Source: Escallonia rubra
Taxonomy: Eukaryota > Streptophyta > Magnoliopsida > Escalloniales > Escalloniaceae
NCBI GenBank assembly: GCA_033065855.1
Contig: JAVXUO010002148.1
Span: 62,001-126,000 of the forward strand
Reading direction: 5' to 3'
Length of the DNA stretch: 64,000 nucleotides
The notes below the pieces were generated by a model that saw only the letters and a program-made list of their open reading frames with translations, did no database searches and was not told the DNA's origin. The translations under genes were made by a program, and so were the position numbers. This document shows positions 36,574 to 50,878 of the stretch, one piece after another (the stretch's first letter is position 1; each line of letters starts with the position of its first letter).

Positions 36574-37632
36574 GGAGTAGGTAGAATGCAGATGTGGAGT
36601 AGATTAGCTATGTATTGAGCGTAATCTGAAATTGAACTAGCCGAGCTTCTACTTTTTGGTTCTAATATATACAGACTGGTGTTTGGATTGGAGAACATTA
36701 TGTAGTTCATCATGACGTTCCTACCCGAAAAGCCCGGCAAGGTGCTTTCCCGTTTGCTCAAAAGATTCATATGCAACTCTTATTGCAGTCTCAAATGCCA
36801 CCATGGAAAGATTGTCAAGTGGGAACTTTAGTCATCATCTTAGCTATAAGGTTTCCGACTCCATTTCTACATACATTCAGGCGTCCAACTCTATACATGA
36901 GACCAAATAACAGTCCGATACAGCATCTTTCAACGGTCCACATGTGGGTTATCCCTTATCAACAAGAATGTTTGTTAAAATGATGCGCAATCTAACAACA
37001 ATTAAACATTCACCATCTATGGCTATCAAGTGACTATTATAGAGCACGTATGTTGCACATGGATATGGTCGTTTGAAGTCATATCATTAGCTTTCTGAAA
37101 TGTTTTCAACATTTTTTGTTTTGGTTTTACTATTTTTTTATGTTGCAATTGTGATTGGTTGAATTTTTGCGAAGCTTGTTTGTTGGATGCTGGATTGAAG
37201 AAATGTGTGATGCTAGTGGTGAAAAATATAACAAACTAAGAAATTAAAAGAAGCAATTTACGTCTTTGTTGTTGTAAACTGTTAAATTGATTTATGGTAT
37301 ACACTCGAGATATTTAATCTTCATCATTTTATTGTAATTTGATTTGGTTTCATGACATTTGTTCTATTTCTTATGGAGTAAACATTATTACCATTGAGTG
37401 CAGTTTAGGAAAAGGTTGCTAGATATGTTTTGTTTGTTTAGACAAAAATAAAGCTTTCTTTTGCACAAAGAGAGCGTCATTTTTTGTTGATTTCCGCAAT
37501 GGGGGAGGAGGGTAGTTCTTTTTTTGCTTTAAATATTATATGTCCAACGTACATAACTGAAGTCATATTTCAACAAGAAAATGCATAATTAGAAGATGTA
37601 GTTTTTCTTTTATAAAACTTAATTAATATTTA
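36574..37632. other. Intergenic region after GIL1
   Basis: The first few hundred bases should contain the GIL1 3' untranslated region. The rest is AT-rich with no recognised feature. Confidence 0.5.
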
Positions 37633-37996
37633 CACCGTTTCACATAATTCGGTCACTTTATTTTTGCACGCATATTAAGGATTTATGTCATATATTATGT
37701 GTTTTTCATTCTACCCTTTAAAAAGAGGAGGAAAAGAAAGTGGGTCCAGAAAGAGAAAATGAGTTAGATGGGTGTTAAATGTGGAGAGATAAATAGAATA
37801 AAAAAGTATAAGAAGGTAGACTAGGAGAGAGAAAATGAATTGGTGGAGAGTTAAATGTGGAGAGAGAAAATAAAATAAGTATGAAAAAGGTAAATATGTA
37901 AAAATACCTACAGAATCGTTCGTAATTTGGAAGTGATCAGTTTTTGCAGGACGTTCCAAAAAGGAAATATGATCAATTTATGTGGGACGGGGGGAG
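37633..37996. mobile_element. Stowaway-like MITE
   Basis: The right end tttatgtgggacggggggag is followed by TA, and the left end caccgtttcacataattcgg, preceded by TA, is its somewhat shortened inverted copy. The interior blocks gagagaaaatga, ggtagaatga-type and gtaaatatgtaaaaatacct are the reverse complement of those in the 17106-17453 element, so this is the same family in the opposite orientation. Confidence 0.8.
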
Positions 37997-38710
37997 TACT
38001 ATTATTTAATTTATCATTTCAGTCTTCATCAAATTTGATCTTCTTTTTTGCATGGCTTGAGTGTACAGAATCTTGAGCTATTAGTCGATGGTTTTCCTCA
38101 TGTTGTTCTGTTGGTAGCATTCTTGAACTTCTTGTGATACCAGTCCTTGCTCGGATTCTGTCATCTTGAGCTTTTTTGTTCATCCTAATGAAGAAGTTGA
38201 ATTTTTTCCCTTCCATTTTTTTATAATCTTTTCTCTTCTTTAGGTAAATGTCGTTGTTGCTTAATTTTTTACAATGAATACAGTTAAGAAAGTTGCATAC
38301 ATGCTTTGATTGTATCAATTGTGAGACTCAACATCCAATTAAAATTTTGGCTGCATCGAACAATATTATGAATGTATGTTGTCTGTTTCCAATTACAACC
38401 AGCTTCAGCATGTACCTATATTTTTTTTTTATCATTATCATTGAATCAGCAATGTTTCTGTTCAAATAAATAATCTTCTTGATTTCTCTAGTTTACATTG
38501 GTTCGTAAGTTATTGGAGGTTCAAATTAGTCATCCATACAAGTTGATTATTTCGCTGTGATTGTAATTTTTTTACTGCATCTTCTGCATGCTTGGTACCA
38601 AGGTTCTTCTTTGTTCTTATTAGTCAGTAGCTTCACTTTAGAGAGCAGTACAATTTCTGTATAAAGCTATTATCAGTTAAGTGTTGTGTTTCCAATATAT
38701 TTGTATTTTC

Positions 38711-39415
38711 ATCACCAAATGTTCATTTCACATCAACCACGTTAAAAATAGAGTGATAAAGGGATGGTAACGGATGTCATAATCGGCCAAAAATAATTTG
38801 CAACATTCGTACTTTTATAAGAAGTATAGATATGTATATATCAAAGTGCGTGTGTGTGTGTGTGTGTCACCTGAGATTTAAACAACCATGACTACAAAAT
38901 GTAGAGTGTCTAGTCTTCAACTAAAACAACTGAACCGATCTTCGGTTATTATTCGTACCACATTTAACCCTCTTTTTTTTTCTTTGCTTTTTTTGGGTGC
39001 ATTTTCGTCCTTTTCTTTTTGTTGTTTTTTCCAATACCCTTTTTTTTCTTAACTAATTTTCCACACTTCAAATTTTTTTTTTAAGGTTGTGTTTTTTTGG
39101 GCATATTTCAATTTCAATTTCTTTGCTTTGTTTTACCTTTTCAGTTTTTCAATAGCCTAATTAACTATTTGCTTTATTTTTCCCTCTTATTTAAATGACT
39201 TCCTTTCTTTTTTATCTTTTTTCTCAACATACCTTTCATTTCTCAATGTTTAGATTACATTTATCACCCAATGTTCATTTCACATCAACCACATTTAAAA
39301 GAGAGTAATAAAGGGACAGTCAAACTATCATTGTAGTAATTAACGAATGACATAATCAACCAAAAATGATTTACAACATTCATATTTTTATAAATAGTAT
39401 AAATATAAATTATAC
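38711..39415 (+). repeat. Pair of about 130-150 bp direct repeats 550 bp apart
   Basis: Copies at about 38711-38835 and 39262-39415 share atgttcatttcacatcaacc, agagt.ataaaggga, a gatgtcataatc/aatgacataatc block and ttttataa.tagtata. The sequence between is very T-rich. They may be copies of one AT-rich element, or the second may come from local duplication. Confidence 0.6.
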
Positions 39416-39846
39416 CAAATCAATGTACGTTGTACATATGAATGCTCCATCCATGAAGGAATAAGTTTTCCCACGACCATTTTCAGTAAATGACTTTTTG
39501 TGCCAGGGACATCCCCAGAAACTAGGAACAAAGAATTACTGTTACAAGTCACAAGAACTTATCTCTATCTTATCAATAGTTTTTGCCAAATGTATGTGGT
39601 ATATATGCATACATGTATCTCATGTAAGAATGTGCAGGAAAAGAGCAGCTTCTCGACATGTACTCCATGAGGCGATGCAGCCTTCAAATAAATCAACTGT
39701 TGGCTCAATTGAAGATATCACTCCTCAAAAGCCATGAATAGCACTGGGGGCAAACCTTCCTGTATCTAAAGTACCATAAAGTGAAGTCCGAGAGAGAGTT
39801 TTTGAGTCTTCCTGCTTGCCTAAACTCAGAAGTTCAGTGACGTGCT

Positions 39847-42800
39847 CTAAACTTTTCTTGTAAAGAATCTCTTGACCTGCCATGGAGAGAAGCAGAGATG
39901 ATAGAACCACGTAACCCAAAAGTCATTGTAACACATTCGCACTACACAAAAAGTTTATAGGTGGGAGAGTAGGTTAAGGAACATAATCAGAAAGGAATAT
40001 ATCATGTTCCCGAAATTATGTATCTAGCCATGCCTTCAAACTCTGGCTGGTCGAAATCAGCAGCCCTAAATTAACCAAATAGTCATGCTTTATGCCCCAA
40101 TTTTTCCTACCAAGGATGTGACCCATTAGTGTCCATCTTCTTAAGAAAATTTTGGGCACGTCGCATTGCTCTGAACAAATAGGGTTTAGGGTTCATCCCT
40201 ATGTAAAACTTTTTGATTGGGAGTTAAAGAAACTAGAAGGATGAATTATTCAAGTAAGAAACCCCAGCAATAACTGGATAGGTTTGCGAGTTCTTCAATC
40301 AGTGTACGAGCAAGTTTGAACCTTCACTTCTTTTCCTTCTCTTTTACTCCCACCCCACCCTGAGGTGCAGGGGCATGGGGTCATCTCCAATGAGAGCAAG
40401 TACAATGTTGATAATCTCTTCTTCAATACTTCCACAACGAATTGTATAGATTTGGTTATGTGAGAGTCAAACCTGGCTATAAAAAATCTTTTTCTTGGAA
40501 GAGATTGGTCGGACGCAGAAAATATATAGTTTTCGTTTTCTGTCTTCAAAGCATATTTGGGGATTCCTGAAAGATTACTGCTCCAAAGTCCGTCTAAAAG
40601 GACCGACTGTTTTGCTAAAGAAGTCTTTAGTTCACTCAAACACATAAGGTTACTGCAAGTTAACATATTATGAGATATGCGATGAGGCAACAACAAATTT
40701 ACTGTTTGAATAATGCAGAATGAAGGATATGTGAACCTTACTTGCTCGAGAGTCAAAAACATGATAACATTCCATGAACCTAGCCGACCAAAATTAGGGA
40801 GGAATCCTTTATAAAAAGCAAAAGGTCCCTGCAAAACATAAGCCGAATAAGTATTGATAGCCCTGATGCCAATATCTCCTCGTATAATGCCAAACTTGCG
40901 TTCAGGATTAAACCCACATCAAGCTACCCAAATAAAGGAAAACATAAGGAAGTATAAGCAGCAGTCATTTGAAGCAATTCTCTTGGGAAAACCAAAACGA
41001 CTCCAAAGTGCTGACACTGAATAAACGTCAGATCTACAAATGGAATAAAGATGACAACACCGCGGAATTGGAAAGGAAACAGTTCCCGGTGCGAGTAGCG
41101 AAATTGTAATTTGTCCACTTATAGTTTCACATTTTCGTTCTTCACTAACAAGAGCAATTTCTTCTGATCCTTTGTACATATCAGGAAAGAGGTTGGCCGG
41201 TAGATAGAAATAAAGTCAAGGCCCAACTGTATATTGAGTTATGTCAGAGAATATGAGTGACATTCTGAAGAGTGAAGAGTTGAGCATCTATTTCTACACA
41301 TTGCACATACAGAAGGAAGTCTCCTAGCCATAGAGTAAAAAAGAAAATGCTTCAACTACAAGGCATCGTCGATGAAGTAATTAGGAAAGTAAGGAGCAAT
41401 ATGAAGCATTCACTGAGCAGTAAGCCTATGCTCTAAATACAACACATCTCTGTTGTCGAAACTTATAACCACTGCAGCAAGTAAAATTCGACTGCTTTTG
41501 AAGTGCAACTTGTAGATCAACTTTTTCTCCATATGGAGATGCTAAATTAAGTAATTAACAAAAATGAAATTCACACAAGTCCAAAACTAAAATAGAGGCT
41601 GGATTACAAGTTACCTCATTTTGTAAAGTTTTGATGAAACAATCCAAGGTGCTTCCGTAGACAGAATCTCCCATCATCCTAGATTTTACCTGGAACGAAG
41701 TGAGAAGAGCATTCAAAGGACAATTAGTCAGATACCCATCCATCAAGATCCTGCAACATCTGAGATAATTTATTATGACTACTTTCGCCGAGATAGATTA
41801 ATAATAGGTGGCAGCTCTTGGATACTGTGATACTTCTTTTGGATGAGAATACATGCTAGCAAATTGGAGATAATCCAGACAGAAAAATGGAAGAGGGGAA
41901 ACAGCAAAAAAAATATTGCTAGCAATATGTAACATGGAAAACGTTTACGCATAAGAAATCATAGTTCCTTCTTCTTTTTTCATATCTTTTGGTAATTTAC
42001 TCATTTTAAAACAAGCATGGTGTTTGTACCAAAAAAAACAAGCATGGTGTACTAGACGTGTCTGTGCAATACACCGAGAAGGAAATTAGGACTATCCATT
42101 TCCAAGCCTGACCAACTACTAAATTCCAAATTAAAGAGCCAGGACGATATTTACTAACAAACCCAGTTGATGTCGCCTATGGAAACTTGTCCCTAGTCAA
42201 AATCTCAAATGGATGGGATGTCAATTACACGTTTTTATTTTTTTTATCAAATTTGCCACTATTTTCCTTTAAATCCTTTCACTTAGCATATATTTCTGCA
42301 TTACAGAGATACGCTGACTCAAAAATTATTCATAGAAGTGGACAGTCATATACCTTTCAGCAACAGAAGGCATTGTCTATTAAGTTAAGATGGAAGTAAA
42401 TAGGCTTTGTGTCAGACCTCTAGTTAAGTAGCACATTCAAGGAGAAGGAGGAGAAAGATGTCCTTATCATAAATGCGTGCAGCCCATTGCAGATAGCTAA
42501 GGTGAAATTAATAGTATGTGCTTTTCTCGAAACTAATTTCTGGTGTCCAGAACCGAAGCTGAGAAAAAATAAAGAATGCAATTCTAGTGCAAATATGAAT
42601 CAAGGTGAGGGAAAGTCACCAACCATTAAATTAATTGAAATGGATTCACATACAGCAGGCTCCAGAAGAGGATCCATGTAGCTGACTCGAAGAGTGGGTT
42701 GTTAAGACTTTGCATGGTTGAGTTGAATCAGTTGATTACTTGACTGCACTAGTAATCTCCGAGATGAGAACAATATATATTATGGTTTTATTGGAGGATT

Positions 42801-45167
42801 ATAGGAAATATTGTCAGGCTTAAGCAGGTACGGAAAGACACATAAGAATGATTAACCGAAGTGATATAGTTGCTTTGCTTGTAACTTCCGAAGTGTATAT
42901 AAATCTAACCAATTTCTTGCACAGAGAATGAAAACTATATCAAGATAAATTTCACATTGTAAAGCAGGTGTTATGCTTTGAGTGCGTATGCATTTTGGAT
43001 GTAAGCCTCTAGTCGCAATAACAGACTTCAGAAGATCAATTTAGAAGAAAAATACCTAAATCTGAAGGACGAAAAAGACGTAGAAAACTTAGAGACCGAC
43101 CAGTGATGACAACTGCTGAACTTAAATTTGAGTTCAATCGATTAACATATAAAAATGAACTAAATTTATTAAAGAGAGAAAAGCTACCACGTCAACGGGA
43201 GAACCAATACAGACTGCAAAGAACCCTGCAACTAAACCGGCTAGTATATGAGTTAAGAAATTGTCCACAAAGCCAGGTATGTTTAAGATTATCTGCATTG
43301 TTGTATACATTACACAACATGAGTATAAGCAAATCAGATGCAGGGATCAATTTTAACACCATATTCCAAGCATTTTACTAGAATTATGATTACCTGCTTC
43401 ACTTGATCGTAACTAGCTAGTTCCGCAGCATTTATAATTGCATTGCGAGCAATATTGGGCCCAAGCCCAGTCCACAAAGCCACTAGCCCTTCCTATTTTT
43501 AATAAGTTTGACTAATATTATTAAAAGGCGACAAAATCAGAATTAACCATTATTTTTTGGATAACTTACCTGTTTCACTATCGTGTAGTATGCATCTAAA
43601 GCACCTGAATAATGCCTGGCAACTCCAGCAGGCGATTTACCTTCGGCTTGTAATCGAACTTTCACAAGATCAGTTGGGTTAGCCACTGCAATTGCTATAG
43701 CACCTGTCAAGTGTGAAAAATGCAGAAAAATCATATTTAGAAGTGATTATCTTCGTTGCTTCTCTCTGAACATACTTGCATCGTGAAAATTAAATACAAT
43801 TATAGAAAGAAACGGCGATGTATTCACTTGCCAGTTGTCAAAGCAGCAAGTATTTTCATGAATAAAGTTGCATCTCCGTAAGCACTGCCAACATAAAAGG
43901 CCTTGACCTGTATAATAGAGTCTATAAATACAGGCAAAATATCACCAATAGAACGTAAATTTCCATCACATAGATGGAAGATCCACGACTCACAGGCTCA
44001 TACAAACTAATCCTTAGGCCTCCATATAAACATTGGCGATGTAATCCTGGTATAATGCCTTTCCAGAGTGCTAATAACCCTTCTTCTCTAGCAATAGTAG
44101 CAATTGTACCCAAGGTGCCCCTGTATTTCGGCACACCTGCCCCTTCTCCCGAGGCTACCCTCTTTTGGAGCTGAAGCCTAACTTTAGCAATGTCCAAAGG
44201 AATTGTACACAGCTGCAAAAGTTTGAAGGATAAGAGATAATAATAGCATTTCAACACTTCATATCTTCTAATAGCCTACGAGCTATTCCATTATGATTAA
44301 TGAATGAGAAAATGCCATGTATTTTACAAGCTAGCCCGACTATACCGTCACAGCATTTAGAAGACTCTAATAGATGTTGAAAATGACAATTTTACATAGC
44401 TCAAACTTACAAATAAAATGAGTTAAATGAGAATAGGTGGAACTTGGCTGTTGGCTTGATTTATCAGGGAAACACGGATCTCCAGAATCATTTGGGATCA
44501 ATTAGGGACTTTATATTACAGTTAATAAGCTCAAAAAGAAAGTTGACCCGACGGCCTATCGGCAATCCAACAAACTGTTCAACAGGACTCCAAGGGAATA
44601 TGGGAATGAAAGATGCGTAAAGAAAAAGTTCTCAAGTACATATCTGACCTAATTTCAATTTTGGGCATCTGCCCAGGTACCAACTTTTCACGGCCCAAGA
44701 TCACCACCAGATGCATCACATGATTTTTTGGGGTATGAGCTATAATGGCCTTTGAAAAATCTGTTTTTTCCATTAAAAATGCTGATAAGATGTTTGTAGT
44801 CTGAGCATCAATTTAGGCTGTCGAATTGCCCATATAGAGGGGCCTCATAGTTCAGCTGTACACAACAGCCTCCTATGTTGAGAAAAATGAATAATGTACA
44901 CTTCATAACTATTGAGTTAAACTGAACCCCAATTCTCTTGCTCAGCCGCCAGTGAATCTGTGTGTGTATGTGAGCACACATTGTGCATTTGCTCATCGTA
45001 TCTACCATCTAGACAGTTCAAGTACTGATGGAACTACTCAATTACACTGACAAATTGAAGTAGTAACGATCGACGAAAAACCCATGAAGTACCTCGGCGA
45101 AACAAGCGGCGAAAGCGCTGCTGATGAATATTCCGGCGAAGGAGATCTCAGTTCCGGGATCTGCCAT
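39847..45167 (-). CDS. UCP2: Mitochondrial uncoupling protein 2 (plant UCP/PUMP carrier)
   Basis: Inner-membrane solute carrier; plant UCPs dissipate the proton gradient or exchange dicarboxylates and amino acids. Nine minus-strand exons: 45093-45167, 43994-44212, 43832-43907, 43570-43703, 43394-43492, 43188-43292, 41615-41689, 40742-40828, 39847-39876. All phases join, giving 299 residues (family about 305). Three carrier repeats carry the signatures [25 protein letters not shown] and [12 protein letters not shown]; the third repeat ends [23 protein letters not shown]2 rather than UCP1 is suggested by FAELCTIPLD and the short tail [11 protein letters not shown], and by the GIL1 neighbour. 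The 76-bp third exon ends at a GC donor (gcaagt). The last exon codes only nine residues; it is the weakest part but the acceptor and frame are good. Confidence 0.92.
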
Positions 45168-45452
45168 TGGAGGAAGCAAGCGATCGGATTGGTGTGAGTT
45201 GACGATTCGATGGAGATGGGGTTGAGGGGAATATTATAAATTGAAGTGATGAAGAGTGACAGTGAAGCGGAGGTGCCGTAAGAACGAGCTTCATTGGAGA
45301 ACATGGAAGTCCAAGGTAATCCGTACAATTTGGGACTGTGCCATCTACTATCTCCTAAAATTACCGAACACGTTTTTTGTGGTATAGTTTTCCATTTCAT
45401 AAATTTTTGGACTCAATTATCTGATGAATTGGATTTCGCATCAAAAATTAAA

Positions 45453-46587
45453 GGACTAATTGCACTTATGTTCCTGAGGTTAGGATATAATTACAGTCAA
45501 GAATACTAAGTTTCAAAAAGTATCAACCGTGTCCTTTCATCCTTTGTCCGTTAAAAAATTATATATTTTGATAATGTTATCTGTTACGTATTTTTAAAAT
45601 ATCAATATTATCCTTAGTACATATTTAAAACCCTAATTTTGTTCATACTCTCTCTTTCTCTCTCCAACTCCCCTATTGGAGGCCGACCGAGGATTGCAGA
45701 CTTCCTCTTGTCGGAATTCTTTGATGCAATTCTCTGTTATTGAGTTTTATTCTTTGGCGTTGCATTTTCTGATTTCTTTTGGTGCTGCTGCTGTTGTACT
45801 TATCACGGGTGGATTACAGCCTCGCCGGGGTCGCCGATGTCGAGTACGTCCCGCTCAGCCGCCTGGCAGAGGCCAGGATCGAGTCTGCCGCCGCCATCCT
45901 CCTCCACTCGTTCGCCTTCCTCCCCCGCGTCGTCTAGTGCCACCTCCACCCCGGTGCGCTAGCTTGTAGTTTAGGAGTGCCCCCTTTCGACGAGTGCCCC
46001 GCCCGATTCACTGGACTGTTGACCTACCAAGCACTTGCCATTTGCTCCTGCCGCCTGCCAAGCGGTCGGAGATCGAACAAGAAAATCATTCCTTGCCCGG
46101 TTGAAGTAAAGTCATATAAGTCGGCTACTGCATGGTATGGAAAATAGTTGACTTGAAGAGAGATGAAAAGAGATCGGGCATGGTGGATGATCGTCCACCT
46201 AAGAACCGACTACCTGACGAAAAAACAAGGGTTTCCTCTCTAACCTTGGAACCCTAATTTGAAAAATTAAATATAATTTTAACAAATGAAACCCCAAATT
46301 TGTCAAATTAGGGTTTTGAAACCCTAATTTGACATTTGGGGAAATACCAATGAAACCCAAAATTTGAAACCCTAATTTGAACCAATGAAACCGTAATTGG
46401 GGAAGAAATAACTGAATGGCATTTGAAAATTTATGTTCCTAAATCATGGGCAATTTGGTCTTTTCGTTTCAAACCGTTATGTATTTGTATTTTCTGTCTG
46501 GTCAACAGACATAAGTGTAATTTGTCCAAACTATTGTCCTTACCTGTAATTATACCCTGATCTCAGGGACATAGGTGTAATTAGCCC
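45453..46587. mobile_element. Mutator-like element carrying an ANGUSTIFOLIA fragment (Pack-MULE)
   Basis: The left end ggactaattgcacttatgtt and the right end (aacataggtgtaattagccc type, read as acataggtgtaattagccc) are inverted copies, with similarity reaching about 45 bp and more weakly further in. Flanking 9-mers are aaaattaaa (45444-45452) and aaaactaaa (46588-46596), an 8 of 9 match, the duplication length of Mutator-type elements. There is no transposase. The interior holds a GC-rich host gene fragment (see 45818-45960) and, in the right half, several aaaccctaa telobox-like units (46249-46390). It lies between the UCP2 start and the PCNA promoter. Confidence 0.8.
45818..45960 (+). pseudogene. 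Captured fragment of ANGUSTIFOLIA (CtBP-like), exon 1 region
   Basis: In frame from 45818 the sequence reads SLAGVADVEYVPLSRLAE, then ARIESAAAILLHSFAFLPR, which matches the N-terminal part of plant ANGUSTIFOLIA (residues about 35-75), a CtBP/dehydrogenase-like regulator of cell shape. A stop at 45935-45937 falls where the family has Gln (CAG to TAG), and the homology fades soon after. GC content is far above the surroundings, as in the real AN first exon. No start codon context or remaining exons: a non-functional captured piece inside the MULE. Confidence 0.75.
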
Positions 46588-46596
46588 AAAACTAAA

Positions 46597-47565
46597 TTCG
46601 GATTCGATATTTTTTTTAAGCTAAGCCGAATCATTCTATTTGGTGTTCGGAGAACATAGCAAGTGAAAAGATGATTAATTTCTAATCAATCATAACCTCA
46701 CTTTATTATTAAAAATAGTTATGCGAGTACTGGTGTGGGTGCGGTGAAAGTTGTAGTCGTGATGGAAGGTGTAGGGATTTGGCGGTGACAGTGGGAGTTT
46801 GTGGTGTCGATGGTGGTTGGGTCAATGAAGGTGTTTGTGGTGTGGGGGTGATGATAAAGGTGGTGCCAATGAAGGAGGTGGTCATGGTGGGTCTGGTGGT
46901 TTCGTAATTATTTATAGTTCAAGTAAATTCAAGCTTCATAGACATATCAGTTTTATACCACATAAGTTAAAAAACACAATTTGGTTTCAAAGCTGTTCTA
47001 AAAGGTACCATCTAATCTAGGTACTTATTCATGGTTACAATGATATTTGGTATTTTTCGATGGACCTTCCATCGTAATTGATGTGCTCATAATCATGTTA
47101 TTAGAATTATTGTCCTATCAAAAACCCAAATAGGCGAGTGCAGTAAAAGAATATAAATTTATGAGAAAACTGTAGATATATGCTTGGGGTTAAATTGCGT
47201 CCAACCCCTGTGGTTTCATTCAATCTGAGCAATTAGAACCATTAAATTTTATATCGAGCATCTAAAACTGTTATAACGAATACAAGATCAGCTTTCCCTT
47301 AAAACTAGTAAATAATCATTTTTGTGTGTTTTACATATAACACTCCGAGAAGGACTTTCTCGTTAATTTATAATGAAGCCATTTAAGAGTGGAGTAGTTT
47401 ATATGGTATTTATATCTACACCAAACTTAATTGATTTTTTTAACTCTCCTTTTCAAAAAGTTTGGAATACATTTGTTTGTTTACCATAAACATATTGTTT
47501 TTACATTATTTCTAGTTGATTTAATGATATTCTAACCAGATCCCCTGAAGGATTAATGCCCGGAC
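46597..47565. other. Intergenic region between MULE and PCNA promoter
   Basis: A GT/GGT-rich low-complexity patch lies at about 46730-46910. Near 47190 ggggttaaattgcgtccaac resembles an end of the same class of non-autonomous elements, but I found no partner end. Otherwise AT-rich and featureless. Confidence 0.4.
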
Positions 47566-47617
47566 TTGGGTTGCATAAGTCATAGTAGTAGCCTTGATTC
47601 GATGGACCATCAATCAA

Positions 47618-49907
<2,290 letters not shown>

Positions 49908-50878
49908 GTTAAAGTTGAGATGTGAACTTATGTAAGAATAGGAGGATGTGGAGACTAGGCCTCAAGGATAAAGTCAGCCGGTTCAATTCAGCTGATGGCA
50001 ATGTTTCCACTCTGCCAAATTTTATCGGATTGTCTTCTCATACATTTTAGGTTGCTGGTCTGACTCTAGCAGATAAGGAATTTGTAGTTAAGAACTTTTT
50101 TAAATCTTTAAAGTTGGCTTTGTTTATGTTTGGTGGAACCATGGTCTGCTGTCGTGCTTCAATTACTTTAATTGATTACTGGCTTCCGCAACATTACTCT
50201 TTCTGCATTGTTGAAGTTTTTGCCTCTTTATCTCCTCCCTCGATCCATGCTTGACAGCATAACAAAGATAATGCATCTGATCTAATAGACTAATACCCAT
50301 TGGGTTGTCTGAATCTTGTTTAGTGCGCTTATGCTATAAACTGTGTTTAGTTGAATATGTCACTAAAAATGGGACGAGGGGGAGTAGCTTCAGATTGCGT
50401 GGGCAAAAGGGATGAATGGCTACAGATTGCTCTTTCCCTGTTGAATGCTGTGGTCTCCCTTTCTGTCAGATTTTGCCAATTAACTTGTGGTAACACAAAT
50501 GAAGCAGAAGAGGAAATTGTATCTATTCCTTGTTAGTGAGCAGACTTATTAGTATCACTCTATAGGAATGGTACAGCCAAAAATAATACATATTCCATAG
50601 TGTATGCATTTCGATTGCATAATGTCAATTGTGTTTCAAAACTCATCTGGTTGTAGTGGATGCTCTCAAATTCCACAATTTTGGATCACATTCCAGCTAG
50701 AAGATATATCCATTCCTATACACCCAAAAAAACCTATTAACTATCACCAACAAAACTGCAATAGTGCATTCCAAAGTATCTCTATTAATTTAGCAGAAAA
50801 ACGACTGAGATAAGACAAAATAATGGCAAGCTCCATGTGAAAAAGATGGGGCACAGGGCAGGATCGTTGTGGAAACGA
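49908..50878. other. Convergent intergenic region between PCNA and ENO3
   Basis: Holds the two 3' untranslated regions. No further gene, repeat or RNA is recognised. Confidence 0.6.

Noticed and set aside
45676-45969. 97-residue plus-strand frame
   Set aside because: It reads the captured AN fragment in the wrong frame.
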